Source: Bacteroidales bacterium
GTDB lineage: Bacteria; Bacteroidota; Bacteroidia; Bacteroidales; UBA932
Length of the DNA stretch: 54,056 bases
Assembly (NCBI GenBank): GCA_024401745.1
Contig: JAKSKK010000014.1
Coordinates: 1 to 54,056, forward strand
Direction of reading: 5' to 3'
Shown here: positions 42,213-50,614 of the stretch, piece by piece
Numbering within the stretch: the stretch's first letter is position 1
How the letters are laid out: every line of letters begins with the position of its first letter
Notes under the pieces: generated by a model
Databases searched by the model: none
What the model saw: only the letters and a program-made list of their open reading frames with translations
What the model was told of the DNA's origin: nothing
Position numbers and translations under genes: made by a program

Positions 42213-43745
42213 ATGGCAGAATTAAGTGAACAGGAGCTGATTCGCAGAGAATCGCTCAGCAAATTGAGAGAGCTCGGCATCGAGCCTTACCCCGCAGCTG
42301 AATATCCCGTAAATGCATCTACAGCAGAGATTGCTGCAGAATATGATCCTGAGAAGGGCAACTTCCAGGAAGTCTGCATAGCAGGCCGTCTGATGAGCCG
42401 CCGCATCATGGGCGCAGCTTCATTCGGAGAGCTTCAGGACGAGAGCGGACGCATACAGATCTACGTCAAGAGAGACGAGATATGCCCCGAGGAGGACAAG
42501 ACCATGTACAACACCGTATGGAAGAGGCTCCTCGACATCGGCGACATCATCGGTATCAAGGGCTTCGCATTCATTACCCAGACAGGCCAGCTCAGCGTGC
42601 ATGCCAAGGAACTCACCGTGCTCAGCAAGAGCCTCCGCGTGCTTCCCATCGTAAAGGCCGATGCAGACGGTCAGGTTCATGACGCAGTCACCGACCCTGA
42701 GCTCCGCTACCGCCAGAGATACGTAGACCTCATCATCAACCCTCAGGTGAAGGAGACATTCGTGAAGCGTGCGCAGATCATAGCCACCATGCGCGAGTAC
42801 TTCAACCAGGCAGGCTGTCTCGAGGTCGAGACCCCTATTCTTCAGGGAATACCCGGAGGTGCCACCGCACGTCCGTTCATAACCCATCACAATGCTCTTG
42901 ACATTCCCCTGTACCTCCGCATCGCAAACGAGCTCTACCTCAAGAGACTCATCGTCGGCGGCTACAACGGTGTGTACGAGTTCGCAAAGGACTTCCGCAA
43001 CGAGGGCATGGACAAGACCCACAACCCCGAGTTCACCTGCATGGAGATCTATGTGGCATACAAGGACTACAACTGGATGATGAAGTTCGTAGAGAAGATG
43101 CTCGCAAAGATTTCTCTCAAGGTCAACGGAACCACAGTCGTGAAGATCGGCGAGAACGAGGTTGACTTCGGTGGCGAGTACCGCCGTCTCCCCATCCTCG
43201 ACGCAATCAAGGAATACGCCGGCGTCGACGTCAAGGGAATGACCGAGGACGAGCTCCGCGCAACCTGCAGGCAGCTGAACGTCGAGATCGAGCCCTCTAT
43301 GGGAAAAGGCAAGCTCATCGATGCAATATTCGGCGAGTACTGCGAGAAGCATCTCATCCAGCCCACTTTCGTCACCGACTACCCCGTGGAGATGTCTCCC
43401 CTCACCAAGCGCCACCGCACCGATCCCACACTCACCGAGAGGTTCGAGCTGTTCGTCTGCGGAAAGGAGCTTGCAAACGCATATTCAGAGCTGAACGACC
43501 CCATCGACCAGCTGGAGCGCTTCGAGGAGCAAGCAGCCCTCAAGAGCAAGGGCGACGACGAGGCCATGTTCATCGACTATGACTTCGTGCGCGCACTCGA
43601 GTACGGCATGCCTCCTACCTCAGGACTTGGAATGGGCATCGACCGCCTCACCATGTTCATGACCGGCCAGACAACCATCCAGGATGTGCTCTTCTTCCCT
43701 CAGATGCGTCCCGAGAAGCCTCTGAAGAAGGAAAAATCAGAATAA
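42213..43745 (+). CDS. lysS: Lysyl-tRNA synthetase, class II
   Basis: Charges tRNA-Lys. The 510-residue protein has an N-terminal OB-fold anticodon-binding domain (about 55-160) and a class II core with motif 2 FRNEGMDKTHNPEFTCMEIY and motif 3 GLGMGIDRLTMFM. The ATG at 42213 (MAELSEQELIRRE) is the right start; the frame extends upstream only into recJ. The length is the short bacterial form without a C-terminal extension. It shares one base with the following methyltransferase gene. Confidence 0.97.
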   Translation: MAELSEQELIRRESLSKLRELGIEPYPAAEYPVNASTAEIAAEYDPEKGNFQEVCIAGRLMSRRIMGAASFGELQDESGRIQIYVKRDEICPEEDKTMYNTVWKRLLDIGDIIGIKGFAFITQTGQLSVHAKELTVLSKSLRVLPIVKADADGQVHDAVTDPELRYRQRYVDLIINPQVKETFVKRAQIIATMREYFNQAGCLEVETPILQGIPGGATARPFITHHNALDIPLYLRIANELYLKRLIVGGYNGVYEFAKDFRNEGMDKTHNPEFTCMEIYVAYKDYNWMMKFVEKMLAKISLKVNGTTVVKIGENEVDFGGEYRRLPILDAIKEYAGVDVKGMTEDELRATCRQLNVEIEPSMGKGKLIDAIFGEYCEKHLIQPTFVTDYPVEMSPLTKRHRTDPTLTERFELFVCGKELANAYSELNDPIDQLERFEEQAALKSKGDDEAMFIDYDFVRALEYGMPPTSGLGMGIDRLTMFMTGQTTIQDVLFFPQMRPEKPLKKEKSE

Positions 43746-44515
43746 TGCACGAGATAATCACATCAGCACAGAATCCCAAGATCAAGAAGCTTCTCGCCCT
43801 GCAGCAGAAGTCTTCCGAACGCCGTGAATGCGGTCTGTTCGTGGTCGAGGGACGCCGCGAGCTCCAGCACTGCATCGAGGCAGGATACGTGGTCGACACG
43901 GTCTTCACCCTCGATGCGCAGGCAGTCTTGCCCGCCGGCGTCAAAGTGTTCGAAGTGAGTCCCGAAGTCTATGAGAAGATCGCCTACCGTGGCGGCACAG
44001 AAGGCATCATTGCCGAAGTCAGGACCAGGAATCTGAGCCTGGATGACCTCGAGCTCAGGGAGAATCCTCTGATCGTGGTCCTCGAAAGCGTCGAGAAGCC
44101 TGGCAACCTTGGTGCCGTGCTCCGCAGCGCCGATGCGGCAGGAGCCGATGTGGTAATTGTATGCGACCCTCTCACCGATCTTTATAATCCCAACCTCATA
44201 AGGGCTGCCATAGGCGGCATCTTCACGGTGCCCTGCGTGGCATGCCCCTCAGAGGAGGCGATAGCCTTCCTGAAGAAGAAAGGCATCCAGATTCTTACGG
44301 CGCAGCTGCAGGATTCGTCGCTGTACTACGACTACGACATGAAGCGGGGCACTGCCATCGTAATGGGCACCGAGTCCACCGGCCTCACCGACGTCTGGCG
44401 CCAGGCCGCCGACGCCCACATACGCATCCCCATGCTCGGCAGGCTCGATTCCCTGAACGTTTCCGTATCAGCGGCCATTCTTCTCTTCGAAGCGGTAAGG
44501 CAGCGCTCAATATGA
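43745..44515 (+). CDS. TrmH/RlmB-family RNA methyltransferase
   Basis: A 256-residue SPOUT enzyme with an N-terminal substrate-binding L30e-like domain (about 1-100, SAQNPKIKKLLALQQKSSER and VVEGRRELQHCI) and a C-terminal knot domain: VLESVEKPGNLGAVLRSADA, IVMGTESTGLTD and IPMLGRLDSLNVSVSAAIL. The extra N-terminal domain makes it RlmB/TsnR-like, unlike the short copy at 10766. It probably methylates a ribose in 23S rRNA; the exact target is unknown. It overlaps lysS by 1 bp and aroE by 4 bp. Confidence 0.92.
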   Translation: MHEIITSAQNPKIKKLLALQQKSSERRECGLFVVEGRRELQHCIEAGYVVDTVFTLDAQAVLPAGVKVFEVSPEVYEKIAYRGGTEGIIAEVRTRNLSLDDLELRENPLIVVLESVEKPGNLGAVLRSADAAGADVVIVCDPLTDLYNPNLIRAAIGGIFTVPCVACPSEEAIAFLKKKGIQILTAQLQDSSLYYDYDMKRGTAIVMGTESTGLTDVWRQAADAHIRIPMLGRLDSLNVSVSAAILLFEAVRQRSI

Positions 44516-45189
44516 ACAGGTTCGGAATCATAGGACACCCCGTGCACAATGCCAAGAGCCCTGTGCTCTTCACTGCAGCATATCACGGGAAATACCAGTA
44601 TGACCGCATCGACACCCCCGACTTCGAGGAAGCGTGGCAGCGCTTCATCGAGGGCTACCACGCCGTGAACGTGACCATGCCCTTCAAGATGCTGGCAGCC
44701 GCCCGCGCCGACATCAAGGCCCCCGAGGTGGAGGCCACCGGTGCAGCCAACATACTCGTCAGGACTGCACGCGGAATCGAGGCGCACAACTCCGACTATC
44801 TGGGAGTCAAGGTCATACTCTCAAGGCTCAGTGAAGACATACGCACTGCCGCCATCATAGGCGGCGGAGGCGCAGGAAAGGCCGCTCTGCATGCCGCAGA
44901 GGCATGCGGGTTCAGCACCAGACTGTATCATCACGACGAAATAGAGGCCGGCGTGGAGGCCGACCTCATAGTATTCTGCCTGCCGAAAGCCGTCGCAGGC
45001 ATTGACAGGCTCAGGTGCAAGGTGCTGCTCGAAGCCAACTACAAGGATCCCTGCATGGAGGGAATGCCCGGCATAGGACGGTACATCCACGGCCGCGAAT
45101 GGCTGGTGCAGCAGGGCATCGAAGGCTATCTGCTGATGTCAGGTGAAGAACCTGACACCACTGCAATGCTCAATGCGCTGCCGCTGTAG
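44512..45189 (+). CDS. aroE: Shikimate dehydrogenase (short form)
   Basis: Reduces 3-dehydroshikimate to shikimate with NADPH. The 225-residue protein is shorter than the usual 245-290. The substrate site is clear: GHPVHNAKSP, VNVTMPFK with the catalytic lysine, and NSDYLGV with the catalytic aspartate. The nucleotide site is GGGGAGKAAL. The usual NATPxG motif is replaced by FCLPKA, and the C-terminal MLxxQ helix is altered to YLLMSGEEPD. The ATG overlaps the preceding stop by 4 bp. The last 64 bp overlap the end of the GH31 gene on the other strand. Shikimate kinase lies 3.5 kb downstream. Confidence 0.9.
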   Translation: MNRFGIIGHPVHNAKSPVLFTAAYHGKYQYDRIDTPDFEEAWQRFIEGYHAVNVTMPFKMLAAARADIKAPEVEATGAANILVRTARGIEAHNSDYLGVKVILSRLSEDIRTAAIIGGGGAGKAALHAAEACGFSTRLYHHDEIEAGVEADLIVFCLPKAVAGIDRLRCKVLLEANYKDPCMEGMPGIGRYIHGREWLVQQGIEGYLLMSGEEPDTTAMLNALPL

Positions 45190-47954
45190 CTGACTGGCTG
45201 AGGCTGCACGCCGTCGATTCCATTCACAAGAACAAGGAAATTCTTCTGCGGAGACATTCCGGGGAATTCTCCAGTGCGCTCGGCTATAGTGAGCGTGCCG
45301 GTCGCATCGTCCCAGTGGATGGGGATGCGGCTGTATTCGCCCTTCTCGTATCCGTAGCTCGTGCCGTCGTCCTCGTAGAGGGTGAAGTCGGCATCGGCAC
45401 CGGCATTCACAATGATGCGTATGTTGTCCTGTGCCTGTGCGGTGTTCTGCACGGCATTGCCCATTACCAGGATGCTGCCTGCGCGAAGATATACGGGAAT
45501 TTCATCAATGGGAGCACCGGCCTCTATGCTGCGGCCGCCCTCGACGGGCTTGCCGGTATTGAAGCAGTACCATGTACCCTCCGGCAGATAGACCTCGCGT
45601 GAGCGTGCGCCGTATTCATAAACAGGGCAGACCATTATGGCCGGGCCTAGCATGAACTGGTCAGACACTTCGCGTGCGACGGGATCGTCGGTATAGTCCA
45701 TGACGAGCGGGCGCATCATAGTATAGTCGTTGAAGTGGACCTCGGCGGCAAGAGAGTAGAGATAGGGCATCAGACGATACCTGAACTTGTCGGTGTCCAC
45801 AATGATGTTGTAGGCAAGGTCACCCTCGGGAGCAATGTTCCAGGGCTCGCGGCACGGCCACTGGCCATGAGCACGGTACAGGGGGCAGAATACGCCCCAC
45901 TCGTGCCAGCGTACCTGCAGCTCGCGCCACTCCTTGAGGTCGTCATTGACCTTTCCGGTCCAGTTGAAGAGCTGCTGAGCGGCATAGTAACGGTTCTCGA
46001 CGCTGAAGCCTCCGATGTCCTGCCCCCAGAAGGGAATGCCCGAGATAGAGTAGTTGAGTCCCGCGCTTATCTGTGCCTTCATGTCTTCCCATCGGGTGCC
46101 GATGTCGCCGCTCCAGGATGCGGTGGAATAGCGCTGCAAGCCTGCAAAGCCGTTGCGGGTGAGCAGGAAGACGCGCTTGTCGGGAGCATCCCTGCGCTGA
46201 CCTTCATATATGGCCTGGGCGTTCATGAGTGCATACGCGTTGAAGTATTGGTCTGACGGGCCTAGTGCAGTGGGGCCGCTCATGGCCTTGCGGAAATCCA
46301 TGTCGGTACAGTCATGGATGTTGGGTTCGCTCGCATCCATCCACCATGCGTCCACGCCTGCAGGAAGGAGATGGTCCTTCATCTGCTGCCAGAAGAGTTC
46401 GCGGGCGCCTGCGGAATATGCGTCATAGAAGGACTGCTCATATCCCAGCCAGTCCACTACCTTCTGGTCTACCGGCACTCGGTATATCCAGCCGTTGTCG
46501 TTCAGCTCGTCGAAGTGCTCGGTGCCCACATAGAACTTGGGCCAGACTGATATCATGAAGCGGCCGCCCATAGCGTGGATGCTGTCGACCATGGCCTTGG
46601 GATCAGGGAAGCGGGCGGGGTCGAACTCGTGGCTGCCCCACTGGTCAGGAAGCCAGTACTGCCAGTCCTGCACTATGTTGTCGATGGGGATTTCCCTGTC
46701 GCGGAACTCCTTGAGAGTCGAAAGGACCTCGTCCTGGGTGGTGTAGCGCTCGCGGCTCTGCCAGTAGCCGAGAGCCCACTTGGGTATGATCGGGCTCTTG
46801 CCGGTAAGGGTACGGTAGCCGCCGATGACGTCGTCGATGCTGTCGCCGGCAACGAAATAGTAGTCGACCTGCTTCTGCATCTCACCCCACCAGCACATGC
46901 GTTCGCGCTGCTCTGCGGGCACGGGCGAAAGGACCTTGAGGGCATCGTAGCTGACACCGCCGTCAGGCTCCCACTCGATCCTGAGGCTGACCTTGCGGCC
47001 CTCTTGGAGGTCAAGGGAGAACTTGCGGCTGTTGGGGTTCCAGGCAGTACGCCAGATCTCGGGCACGACTTCCTTGCCGTCTACGAAGACCTTGGTGTAG
47101 CCGGCATAGTACAGGCAGAAATCGTGCTGGCCGCCGGTCTTTGGCTCGAGCGAGCCTTCGAACACCACATGCGAGCCGCCGAAATTGAAGTCCTCGGGAG
47201 CATTGATGACCTTGTCGCACTGAGAAGTGCGCAGGAACTCCTGTTCCAGGGTAGCCTCGCGGCGCTCCATGACTGTGCCGTCAGCAGCCGTATATGTTCC
47301 CGTTATGGCGCCCTCCTCGCCGTACTTGTCGTAAAGGGTGAAGGCGTCGGCGAGAGGGGCGTACGGACGGGTGTCGCCCCAGCGGCAGAAGCTGTAGCTG
47401 TCCCAGAGAATTCCATACTTGCGTGAAGACACCACGAAAGGCACGGATATCTTGGTGTTGTACTGGTAAAGTTCCTCGTTCCTGCCCTTGTAGTTCCATT
47501 CGTCGGCCTGATGCTGGCCAAGACCGTAGAAGGCCTCGTCAGAAGGAGAGTCGAAAGAGACAGATGCGCTGTAGGCATCCACGCCGCCGGCACTGAAGGG
47601 CTCGAAGCTGTTCTCGTGCTCCGAAAGGAGCTGCTCGCCGTCCTTGAAGAAGCTTACGCGTCCGTCGGCCTTGCTTATTCTGGCGGCCACGTTGCCGCTG
47701 GCAAGTTCCCAATATTCAGGAGTCTCTGTCTTCCGGCACTCGGGTACGGACTGCTGAGGAACCACGCACAGTGACGCATCCCTTGAAAAGGACGCGCCGG
47801 CAGGAATCTCGCAGACCCTGAAGATTCCGGGAGCCACGGCCTGCACGCGGGTGGTGCCGGTCTTGCACTTCACTGACACTTCATTGGGAGCGGAGCAGGC
47901 GCTGACAGCCAGCGCCGCAATGATGGCAATAATACGTATATGTCTCATAAGCAT
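45126..47954 (-). CDS. GH31 alpha-glycosidase lipoprotein with PA14 insert, probable alpha-xylosidase
   Basis: A 942-residue exported lipoprotein: signal peptide ending in the lipobox VSAC (cysteine about residue 20), an N-terminal beta-sandwich, a PA14-like insert (about 220-350, GSLEPKTGGQHDFCLYYAGY) and a GH31 (beta/alpha)8 barrel. The nucleophile is in WWMDASEPNIHD (D about 537), the acid/base in SWSGDIGTRW (about 615), and DIGGF follows. The PA14 insert and the DASEP form recall alpha-xylosidases such as Bacteroides ovatus BoGH31A, which trims xyloglucan; alpha-glucosidase is the alternative. No SusC/SusD pair is nearby. The start is ATG at 47954 or two codons later. Confidence 0.9.
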   Translation of the reverse strand: MLMRHIRIIAIIAALAVSACSAPNEVSVKCKTGTTRVQAVAPGIFRVCEIPAGASFSRDASLCVVPQQSVPECRKTETPEYWELASGNVAARISKADGRVSFFKDGEQLLSEHENSFEPFSAGGVDAYSASVSFDSPSDEAFYGLGQHQADEWNYKGRNEELYQYNTKISVPFVVSSRKYGILWDSYSFCRWGDTRPYAPLADAFTLYDKYGEEGAITGTYTAADGTVMERREATLEQEFLRTSQCDKVINAPEDFNFGGSHVVFEGSLEPKTGGQHDFCLYYAGYTKVFVDGKEVVPEIWRTAWNPNSRKFSLDLQEGRKVSLRIEWEPDGGVSYDALKVLSPVPAEQRERMCWWGEMQKQVDYYFVAGDSIDDVIGGYRTLTGKSPIIPKWALGYWQSRERYTTQDEVLSTLKEFRDREIPIDNIVQDWQYWLPDQWGSHEFDPARFPDPKAMVDSIHAMGGRFMISVWPKFYVGTEHFDELNDNGWIYRVPVDQKVVDWLGYEQSFYDAYSAGARELFWQQMKDHLLPAGVDAWWMDASEPNIHDCTDMDFRKAMSGPTALGPSDQYFNAYALMNAQAIYEGQRRDAPDKRVFLLTRNGFAGLQRYSTASWSGDIGTRWEDMKAQISAGLNYSISGIPFWGQDIGGFSVENRYYAAQQLFNWTGKVNDDLKEWRELQVRWHEWGVFCPLYRAHGQWPCREPWNIAPEGDLAYNIIVDTDKFRYRLMPYLYSLAAEVHFNDYTMMRPLVMDYTDDPVAREVSDQFMLGPAIMVCPVYEYGARSREVYLPEGTWYCFNTGKPVEGGRSIEAGAPIDEIPVYLRAGSILVMGNAVQNTAQAQDNIRIIVNAGADADFTLYEDDGTSYGYEKGEYSRIPIHWDDATGTLTIAERTGEFPGMSPQKNFLVLVNGIDGVQPQPVSYSGSALSIAVVSGSSPDISR

Positions 47955-48103
47955 TGAGTTAGCTCATAAATTTAAAAATATGTGCTGACAAACGCAAGTT
48001 TTTGATGCTCGTATTGGAAAAATTTCTCTATCTTGCATGCCGATCCCTGATGTTGGATCCGACAGACTTAAACTATTAACAAACGATTTAAATTTTACAC
48101 ATT

Positions 48104-48703
48104 ATGTCACTCAACAAAGTTATGCTGATCGGTAACGTTGGTAGAGACCCGGAAGTACGTTACCTTGATGGAAACGGCCAGAACGGCCAGGGAAACAAAG
48201 TCGCAACATTCACTCTCGCAACCACCGAGAGGTACAGAGACAGGAACGGTGAGCTCCGTGAGAACACGGAGTGGCACAATATCGTAGCATGGAGGCAGTC
48301 AGCCGACGTAGCCGAGAAGTTCATTAGAAAGGGCACCCAGGTATTCATCGAGGGGCGCCTCCGCACCCGCTCATACACTGACGCCCAGGGCACCAAGAAG
48401 TACACCACCGAGATCACCGTGGACAATCTCCAGCTCCTCGGCAAGCGCGAAGGCGACCAGGGCGGCTATCCTGCAGCAGCACCTCAGCAGCCCGCATACC
48501 AGCCCCAGCAGCCTGCCTATCAGGCACCACAGCCCGCTTATCAGGCTCCCCAGCCTGCATACCAGGCACCTCAGCCGGCCTATCAGCCTCAGCAGCCCGC
48601 ATATCAGGCACCCAAGCCCGCAGCACCCGTGCAGGCTCCTCAGCCGGAGGTTGCTCCCATTGATCTTGGAATCGACGGAAGTTCAGACGATCTCCCGTTC
48701 TAG
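48104..48703 (+). CDS. ssb: Single-stranded DNA-binding protein
   Basis: A 199-residue SSB: an OB-fold (about 1-113, MSLNKVMLIGNVGRDPEVRY and FIEGRLRTRSY), a Pro/Gln-rich flexible linker and the acidic tip DDLPF that recruits RecJ and other repair enzymes. The linker (about 122-176) is built of YQAPQPA heptads. The 3' end overlaps aroK on the other strand by 21 bp. The promoter is uncertain; TATCTTGC at about 70 bp upstream is imperfect. Confidence 0.97.
   Translation: MSLNKVMLIGNVGRDPEVRYLDGNGQNGQGNKVATFTLATTERYRDRNGELRENTEWHNIVAWRQSADVAEKFIRKGTQVFIEGRLRTRSYTDAQGTKKYTTEITVDNLQLLGKREGDQGGYPAAAPQQPAYQPQQPAYQAPQPAYQAPQPAYQAPQPAYQPQQPAYQAPKPAAPVQAPQPEVAPIDLGIDGSSDDLPF
48467..48631 (+). repeat. 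YQAPQPA-coding heptad repeats in the SSB linker
   Basis: 21-bp units encode YQAPQPA or YQPQQPA in tandem, with no frame breaks. The unit sequences are close to identical in the centre, so copy number could change by slippage. Confidence 0.8.
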
Positions 48704-49183
48704 TATCTCGTCAACAATCTGCTGAACGGACTTGCCGTCAGTGGAGATTTCATAGTGCGCCTGCCTGTAGAAGGGCAGGCGTTTCTGCATCCTGGCGATA
48801 TCGAACACCGGACGGGAAGACGTGTCCGGGCCGACCCTTCTGACGATCTCGCCTTCGGAAGCATCGAGGAATATGCAGCAGGTCCTGTCAAGAATGATTT
48901 TCCTTGCCTCTTCGGAGCAGATGGTTCCACCTCCCAGCGCGAGCACGAACGGGGTCTCACGGCTCTCGAGGACCTGTTTCAAGGTCCTGATTTCCAAAGC
49001 TCTGAATGCAGCCTCCCCGTACTTCTGGAAGAAGTCAGGTATGGCGAGCCCGGCGGCTGCTTCGATCTCGGCGTCAAGATCGACGAAGGGCCAACCGAGC
49101 CTGCAGGCCAGTTCCCAGCCCACTGTACTCTTGCCTGCACCCATGAATCCGGTGAGTGAAATTATGTTTTTCGACGAGTCCAT
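48683..49183 (-). CDS. aroK: Shikimate kinase
   Basis: Phosphorylates shikimate in the chorismate pathway. The 166-residue protein has Walker A ISLTGFMGAGKSTVG, the shikimate-binding DLDAEIE, a GGG motif in LALGGGTICS, and the lid R residue in DTSSRPVF. A near-consensus -7 box, TATCTTCG (49189-49196), ends 5 nt before the ATG. Its 3' end overlaps ssb convergently by 21 bp. Confidence 0.95.
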   Translation of the reverse strand: MDSSKNIISLTGFMGAGKSTVGWELACRLGWPFVDLDAEIEAAAGLAIPDFFQKYGEAAFRALEIRTLKQVLESRETPFVLALGGGTICSEEARKIILDRTCCIFLDASEGEIVRRVGPDTSSRPVFDIARMQKRLPFYRQAHYEISTDGKSVQQIVDEILEREIV

Positions 49184-49243
49184 TTTGCCGAAGATAAGGA
49201 AATAATTGCTAAATTAGCACGATTATACGCGTAAACCTGTATT

Positions 49244-50611
49244 ATGACACAGAAAATTCAAAAATTGATGAACGACAACCCTATTGCAAGATGGAGTGTT
49301 CTTGCACTGGTTGCCCTAATGATGTTCTTCGCCTACATGTTCGTAGACGTCATGTCCCCTCTCAAGTCCCTCGTGGAGTCCAATCTCGGATGGGACAGCG
49401 GAGTGTTCGGCAAGTATGCGGCATCTGAGTATATCCTCAACGTATGTGGCTTCCTCATCATCGCCGGAGTCATACTCGACAAGCTTGGAGTAAGGTTCTC
49501 AGGAATCCTCTCCGCAGGCCTGATGGTGCTCGGCGCAGGCATCAAGTTCATCGGTATCAGCGACTGGTTCCAGACCACCGCTCTCTGCCAGTGGCTCGGT
49601 TCATGGTGGGTCGAGATGCCCGCAAGTGCAAAGATGGCATCCCTCGGCTTCATGATCTTCGGCTGCGGCTGTGAGATGGAAGGCACCAACGTTTCCAAGA
49701 TCCTCGCCAAGTGGTTCAAGGGCAAGGAGATGGCTCTGGCAATGGGTCTCGAGATGGCAATCGCCCGCCTCGGCGTGTTCGGAGTCATGTGGATCGCCCC
49801 CATCATATCCAACAAGTTCGACGCTTCAGTGGTGGCACCCCTCGGATTCTGCGGTGCGCTGCTCGTCATAGGTCTCCTCAACTTCGTGATCTTCGCCGTC
49901 CTTGACAGGAAGTTCGACGACCAGCTCATCGAGGCCGGCCTCGCGACTGAAGAGAAGTCACCTGAGGACGAGTTCCATGTAAGCGACCTCGGCGCAATCT
50001 TCAAGAGCAAGATGTTCTGGATCGTGGCTCTCCTCTGCGTGCTCTACTACAGCGCGATATTCCCGTTCCAGCGCTACGCTCCCAACCTCCTCGAGGAAAC
50101 CCTGAACATCGACGCCGCACTCGCTGCCAAGCTGTTCAGCTGCTTCCCCATCCTCGCAATGGTGCTCACACCTATCCTCGGCATCTTCCTTGACCACAAG
50201 GGCAAGGGTGCATCCATGCTCATGATAGGTTCGCTCATAATGATAGCCTGCCACCTCAGCTTCGCATTCCTGCTTCCCGCAGTTCCCCAGAAGTGGCTCG
50301 CAGTCACCCTCATCGTAATCCTCGGCGTAAGCTTCTCGCTCGTTCCCGCAGCGCTCTGGCCTTCAGTTCCGAAGATCATCGACGAAAAGATCCTCGGCAG
50401 CGCATACTGCCTGATTTTCTGGGTACAGAACATCGGCCTCTGCCTCGTTCCCATGCTCATCGGTTCCCTCAGGAACAACACAGGCAGCTACTTCGTACCT
50501 TCACTCGTATTCTCATGCTTCGGCGTGCTGGCATTCATCTTCAGCATACTCCTCAAGCGTGAGGACAAGAAGAAGGGTTACGGTCTCGAACTCCCCAATA
50601 TCCAGAAATAG
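49244..50611 (+). CDS. Major facilitator superfamily transporter (copy 1)
   Basis: A 455-residue inner-membrane protein with about 12 TM helices, for example VLALVALMMFFAYMFVDVM, LNVCGFLIIAGVILDKLGV and WIVALLCVLYYSAIFPF. The loop between TM2 and TM3 (LDKLGVRFSG) matches the MFS signature. The substrate is not evident; the GWDSGVFG and AMGLEMAIARLG stretches are shared with the next gene. It is similar enough to that gene to be a tandem paralogue. Confidence 0.85.
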   Translation: MTQKIQKLMNDNPIARWSVLALVALMMFFAYMFVDVMSPLKSLVESNLGWDSGVFGKYAASEYILNVCGFLIIAGVILDKLGVRFSGILSAGLMVLGAGIKFIGISDWFQTTALCQWLGSWWVEMPASAKMASLGFMIFGCGCEMEGTNVSKILAKWFKGKEMALAMGLEMAIARLGVFGVMWIAPIISNKFDASVVAPLGFCGALLVIGLLNFVIFAVLDRKFDDQLIEAGLATEEKSPEDEFHVSDLGAIFKSKMFWIVALLCVLYYSAIFPFQRYAPNLLEETLNIDAALAAKLFSCFPILAMVLTPILGIFLDHKGKGASMLMIGSLIMIACHLSFAFLLPAVPQKWLAVTLIVILGVSFSLVPAALWPSVPKIIDEKILGSAYCLIFWVQNIGLCLVPMLIGSLRNNTGSYFVPSLVFSCFGVLAFIFSILLKREDKKKGYGLELPNIQK

Positions 50612-50614
50612 ACA

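Noticed and set aside
42420-43415. 331-codon open frame on the minus strand opposite lysS
   Set aside because: Antisense to a clear lysyl-tRNA synthetase gene; no motif or promoter; shadow frame.
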